Of a DNA stretch of 64,000 bases, positions 61,661-64,000 are shown one piece after another. The stretch comes from Lentimicrobiaceae bacterium (GTDB lineage: Bacteria; Bacteroidota; Bacteroidia; Bacteroidales; Lentimicrobiaceae). The stretch's first letter is position 1. Every line of letters starts with the position of its first letter. Below the pieces are notes generated by a model that worked only from the letters and a program-made list of their open reading frames with translations, had not been told where the DNA came from and did not search any database. Position numbers and translations under genes: made by a program. The DNA is taken from contig JACJXH010000004.1 in assembly GCA_020636745.1 (NCBI GenBank), forward strand, positions 62,001-126,000, written 5' to 3'.

Positions 61661-61663
61661 CAG

Positions 61664-62626
61664 TTACAAACAGATTGCCAAGGGAATCATTCCCAGAATA
61701 CCAATCAGCATTACCAGTTTCATCAACAAACTAACAAAATGAAAATCAGCTTTTGATTCGGATTTCAGCACTTTGAAAGCAATAAAAACAAGGGGTACGC
61801 CAACAGCCAGGATAAAATATAAGGATGGAATTGTCAATTGAAATTCAAAAAGACTCCAGCTAAAAAAGCCAATCAACACCATAGTTAAAACGAGAAGCAA
61901 CACAGCCAGCCGGCGTGTAACAGCCATTCCATAAACAAGAGGTAATGTCTGGCAGGCAGCTTTCAGGTCGCCTTCTGCATCTTCAGCATCTTTTACTATT
62001 TCCCTGACCAACGAAAGCAAAAAAGCGAAACAAGTAAAAACCAGCACAACTTTAGTAATAAGATGAAGGCTGGTATAAACCATCATAAAATTGCCAGCCT
62101 GAAGCCTCAGTGCAAAAAATTCAAACAACCAGACAATAACCGGAACAATAGCTGACAAAAAGGCCACAACCAGATTCCCAGCGAGAAGTAATTTCTTATA
62201 TCTTTCAGAATAAAGCCAAAGCAGCAGTATAATCATCGGAAAAATCATGCCTAACCGCCAGGCCCCCACCATCCAAGAAAGATAGAATCCAGCCACAATA
62301 GCAAAACCGTTTAAAAAATAATAAAGCCTGAAAACCATTTTTTCCGAAAAAAATCCAGAAACAAACAGGCTTTCAGGCTTATTCACCTTATCAGTTTCTA
62401 CATCAAAGTAGTCGTTGATGATATAACCTGCAGCTGCAGTAACTACAGTAACAATTACCAGCAGAATAAAGAGGAAGTTACTTAAGGCAGGTTGTATACC
62501 CGCTTGCGAATAAACCGGACCAATAATAGCAATACGTACCAATACCTGGGTAAGTATGATAATAATGAGGTTGGGCCAGCGAATAAAGCGCAGGAAAGAC
62601 GAGACAGAATCAAGAAAACTTTTCAA
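61664..62626 (-). CDS. UbiA-family prenyltransferase
   Basis: The 320-residue protein has about eight TM helices and both Asp-rich motifs: NDYFDVETDKVNKP (first) and DAEDAEGDLKAACQTLPLVYG (second). It moves a prenyl group from prenyl diphosphate to an acceptor. Proteins of this type in this neighbourhood are often annotated as geranylgeranylglycerol-phosphate geranylgeranyltransferase; the real acceptor is uncertain. Located between maf and the KdsC-like gene with short gaps. Confidence 0.9.
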   Translation of the reverse strand: MKSFLDSVSSFLRFIRWPNLIIIILTQVLVRIAIIGPVYSQAGIQPALSNFLFILLVIVTVVTAAAGYIINDYFDVETDKVNKPESLFVSGFFSEKMVFRLYYFLNGFAIVAGFYLSWMVGAWRLGMIFPMIILLLWLYSERYKKLLLAGNLVVAFLSAIVPVIVWLFEFFALRLQAGNFMMVYTSLHLITKVVLVFTCFAFLLSLVREIVKDAEDAEGDLKAACQTLPLVYGMAVTRRLAVLLLVLTMVLIGFFSWSLFEFQLTIPSLYFILAVGVPLVFIAFKVLKSESKADFHFVSLLMKLVMLIGILGMIPLAICL

Positions 62627-62638
62627 AATAAGCTTGAA

Positions 62639-63160
62639 TTACCAGTGATAAGCATTGCCATTCATCCATTTTCCCTGAACCTTCATCACCTGTTCAATAA
62701 CATCGCGAACACAGCCTTCGCCACCATTAAAATGAGAAATATAACTGCATATATCGCGAATCTCCTGAGCAGCATCTGCCGGACAAACAGGCATACCAAC
62801 CTTTTTCATCACATGATAATCAGGAATATCGTCACCCATATAAAGTACCTCATCGGTATTCAGGCCATTTTCAGAGATATATTTGTCAAAAACCTCAAGT
62901 TTATTTTCAACGCCTAAAAAAACATCAGTCAGTTTAAGTGCATTGCAGCGGTGGCGCATTGATTCGGAGTATCCTCCCGAAATAACAGCAATTCTGTAAC
63001 CGCTCTTGACAGCTAATTGCAGCGCATACCCATCCTTCACATGACCAGTCCGGAGCTGATCTCCTGAATTTGTAATTAAAATTACGCCATTGGTAAGTAC
63101 ACCATCATAATCAAAAATGAAGGTCGTAATTCCGGAAAGTTTTTCTTTATAATTTGACAT
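62639..63160 (-). CDS. KdsC-like HAD phosphatase
   Basis: The 173-residue protein is a capless HAD hydrolase like KDO 8-phosphate phosphatase: FDYDGVLTNG (nucleophile Asp), IAVISGG, YMGDDIPDYHVM. It may supply KDO for LPS, in keeping with lpxB nearby, but HADs of this size act on varied substrates. Confidence 0.88.
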   Translation of the reverse strand: MSNYKEKLSGITTFIFDYDGVLTNGVILITNSGDQLRTGHVKDGYALQLAVKSGYRIAVISGGYSESMRHRCNALKLTDVFLGVENKLEVFDKYISENGLNTDEVLYMGDDIPDYHVMKKVGMPVCPADAAQEIRDICSYISHFNGGEGCVRDVIEQVMKVQGKWMNGNAYHW

Positions 63161-63170
63161 GACTTATCAT

Positions 63171-63977
63171 TTAACAGGCCTTGCCTGAATTTTTAAGTTT
63201 TACAATATGGCTACTGATTAATTTGTAAACCTCGGCAAGTTCGGGATTTTGCTTCAACAACTCAAGATGCTGGTCAATGGTTGGCCAGTCAGCTCTCACA
63301 GCCGGGCCGGTTTGCAACTGGGCAGCATCGCCGCCTTTTAACCGCAAAGCTGTTTCCTGAATCAAAGGCAAAAGTATATCAGGGTTAACATCGCAATTTG
63401 CCAGCAAACAATCGGCAACCGCATACATATAATTGGTAAAGTTATTAGCAAAAACAGCGGCAAGATGAATAGAAGCTCTTTGCAAAGAATCAAGGAACCG
63501 CACATCTGACGACAACTTCCGGGCTACGGCAGCGAGGGCTATTTCAATCTCGGAAGAAGTTCCTTCAATACAAAATGGCACTTTAGCAATATCAGGGCTG
63601 GAATGTTTTGTAAATGATTGCAGGGGGTAAAAAACACCTCCCTGAAGCCCCTGACGGGAAATAACGTCAAGAGATAATGAGCCGGATGTATGCGCAACAA
63701 TCCCTTTAAACCGGCCTGATCTCCTTAAATCTATAGCTATATCAGGAATTGCCTTATCGGGAAGTGCCAGAATTAATAAATCAGTATCCATGCGCAGATC
63801 TTCCAGAGACTCAACTGGCAATGCATTTACTATTGCAGCGAGTGCTGATGCATGATGCAGGTTTCTGGAACAGACATTCCTGATGACCAAACCAGCCCTT
63901 TTGAGTGCAGGAGCAAGATTTGACGCAACATTGCCGGAACCGGCAAAAGAAACAGTTTTAATTTCAGGAAGAGGCAT
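63171..63977 (-). CDS. Rossmann-fold/DUF2520 protein
   Basis: About 268 residues. The N-terminal NAD(P)-binding fold has VSFAGSGNVASNLAPALKRAG, LLILALPDKAIPDIA and VAHTSGSLSLDVI; the C-terminal helical DUF2520 domain has ASIHLAAVFANNFTNYMYAVAD. The arrangement is like ketopantoate or pyrroline reductases. Substrate unknown. The ATG at 63977 is preferred over the GTG before it. A near-consensus -7 box (TACCTTCG) lies at the window edge (63993-64000). Confidence 0.9.
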   Translation of the reverse strand: MPLPEIKTVSFAGSGNVASNLAPALKRAGLVIRNVCSRNLHHASALAAIVNALPVESLEDLRMDTDLLILALPDKAIPDIAIDLRRSGRFKGIVAHTSGSLSLDVISRQGLQGGVFYPLQSFTKHSSPDIAKVPFCIEGTSSEIEIALAAVARKLSSDVRFLDSLQRASIHLAAVFANNFTNYMYAVADCLLANCDVNPDILLPLIQETALRLKGGDAAQLQTGPAVRADWPTIDQHLELLKQNPELAEVYKLISSHIVKLKNSGKAC

Positions 63978-64000
63978 CACAGATGTTTGCTGCGAAGGTA

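Overview
The window is a piece of a Bacteroidota (Bacteroidetes) chromosome. The evidence is consistent across it: promoters of the TTTG-N19-TAnnTTTG type, a protein with a C-terminal type IX secretion sorting domain, DUF349, DUF3467, AsmA-like and patatin/beta-barrel proteins typical of the phylum, and the linkage rpsU-xerC-hpf-tRNAs-tuf-tRNA(Trp)-secE-nusG-rplKAJL-rpoBC. I cannot name a genus from sequence alone.

Positions 1-9.3 kb are an accessory, AT-rich defence island, almost all on the minus strand. It holds a type I restriction-modification pair (hsdM, hsdS; no hsdR inside the window), a two-gene CBASS-like cassette (SLATT membrane effector plus CD-NTase) bracketed by a 14-bp inverted repeat, a frameshifted relic of a tyrosine recombinase, a PIN-like DUF4411 / HTH-ImmA-IrrE pair, a complete IS4-family insertion sequence with a 9-bp target duplication placed directly before the ImmA/IrrE gene, and a 21-bp minisatellite.

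Positions 9.3-19.6 kb are plus-strand genes that look richer in GC: a small exported protein, a TonB-dependent receptor, a DUF2231-like membrane protein, a VOC protein (minus strand), an orphan gene with the two Asp-rich motifs of class I isoprenoid synthases, a MORN-repeat protein, an LpxR-like lipoprotein paired with a CapA-like phosphatase, and a thioredoxin-glutaredoxin fusion paired with a GroES that has no GroEL beside it.

Positions 19.7-31.4 kb are mainly minus-strand envelope and metabolic genes: AsmA-like, DUF349, patatin/beta-barrel, and a DUF134-VOC-methionine gamma-lyase-like operon, then UPF0316, a small membrane protein and DUF3467.

Positions 31.5-46.6 kb are the information-processing core: rpoC, rpoB, rplL, rplJ, rplA, rplK, nusG, secE, tRNA-Trp, tuf, four tRNAs in the same order as enterobacterial thrU-tyrU-glyT-thrT-tufB, hpf, xerC and rpsU. 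Structured spacers lie between rplL and rpoB and between rpoB and rpoC.

Positions 46.6-64 kb carry a dipeptidyl-peptidase IV, tRNA-Val, an acyltransferase-like membrane protein, the T9SS-sorted protein, a NapH-like ferredoxin membrane protein with two HMA-like domains, an EEP hydrolase, ComEC, a TPR lipoprotein, lpxB, surE, DUF502, and the run maf-UbiA-KdsC-like-DUF2520.

The most promising material for new biology is the CBASS cassette with its boundary repeats and neighbouring integrase relic, the isoprenoid-synthase-like orphan, and the LpxR fusion/CapA pair.
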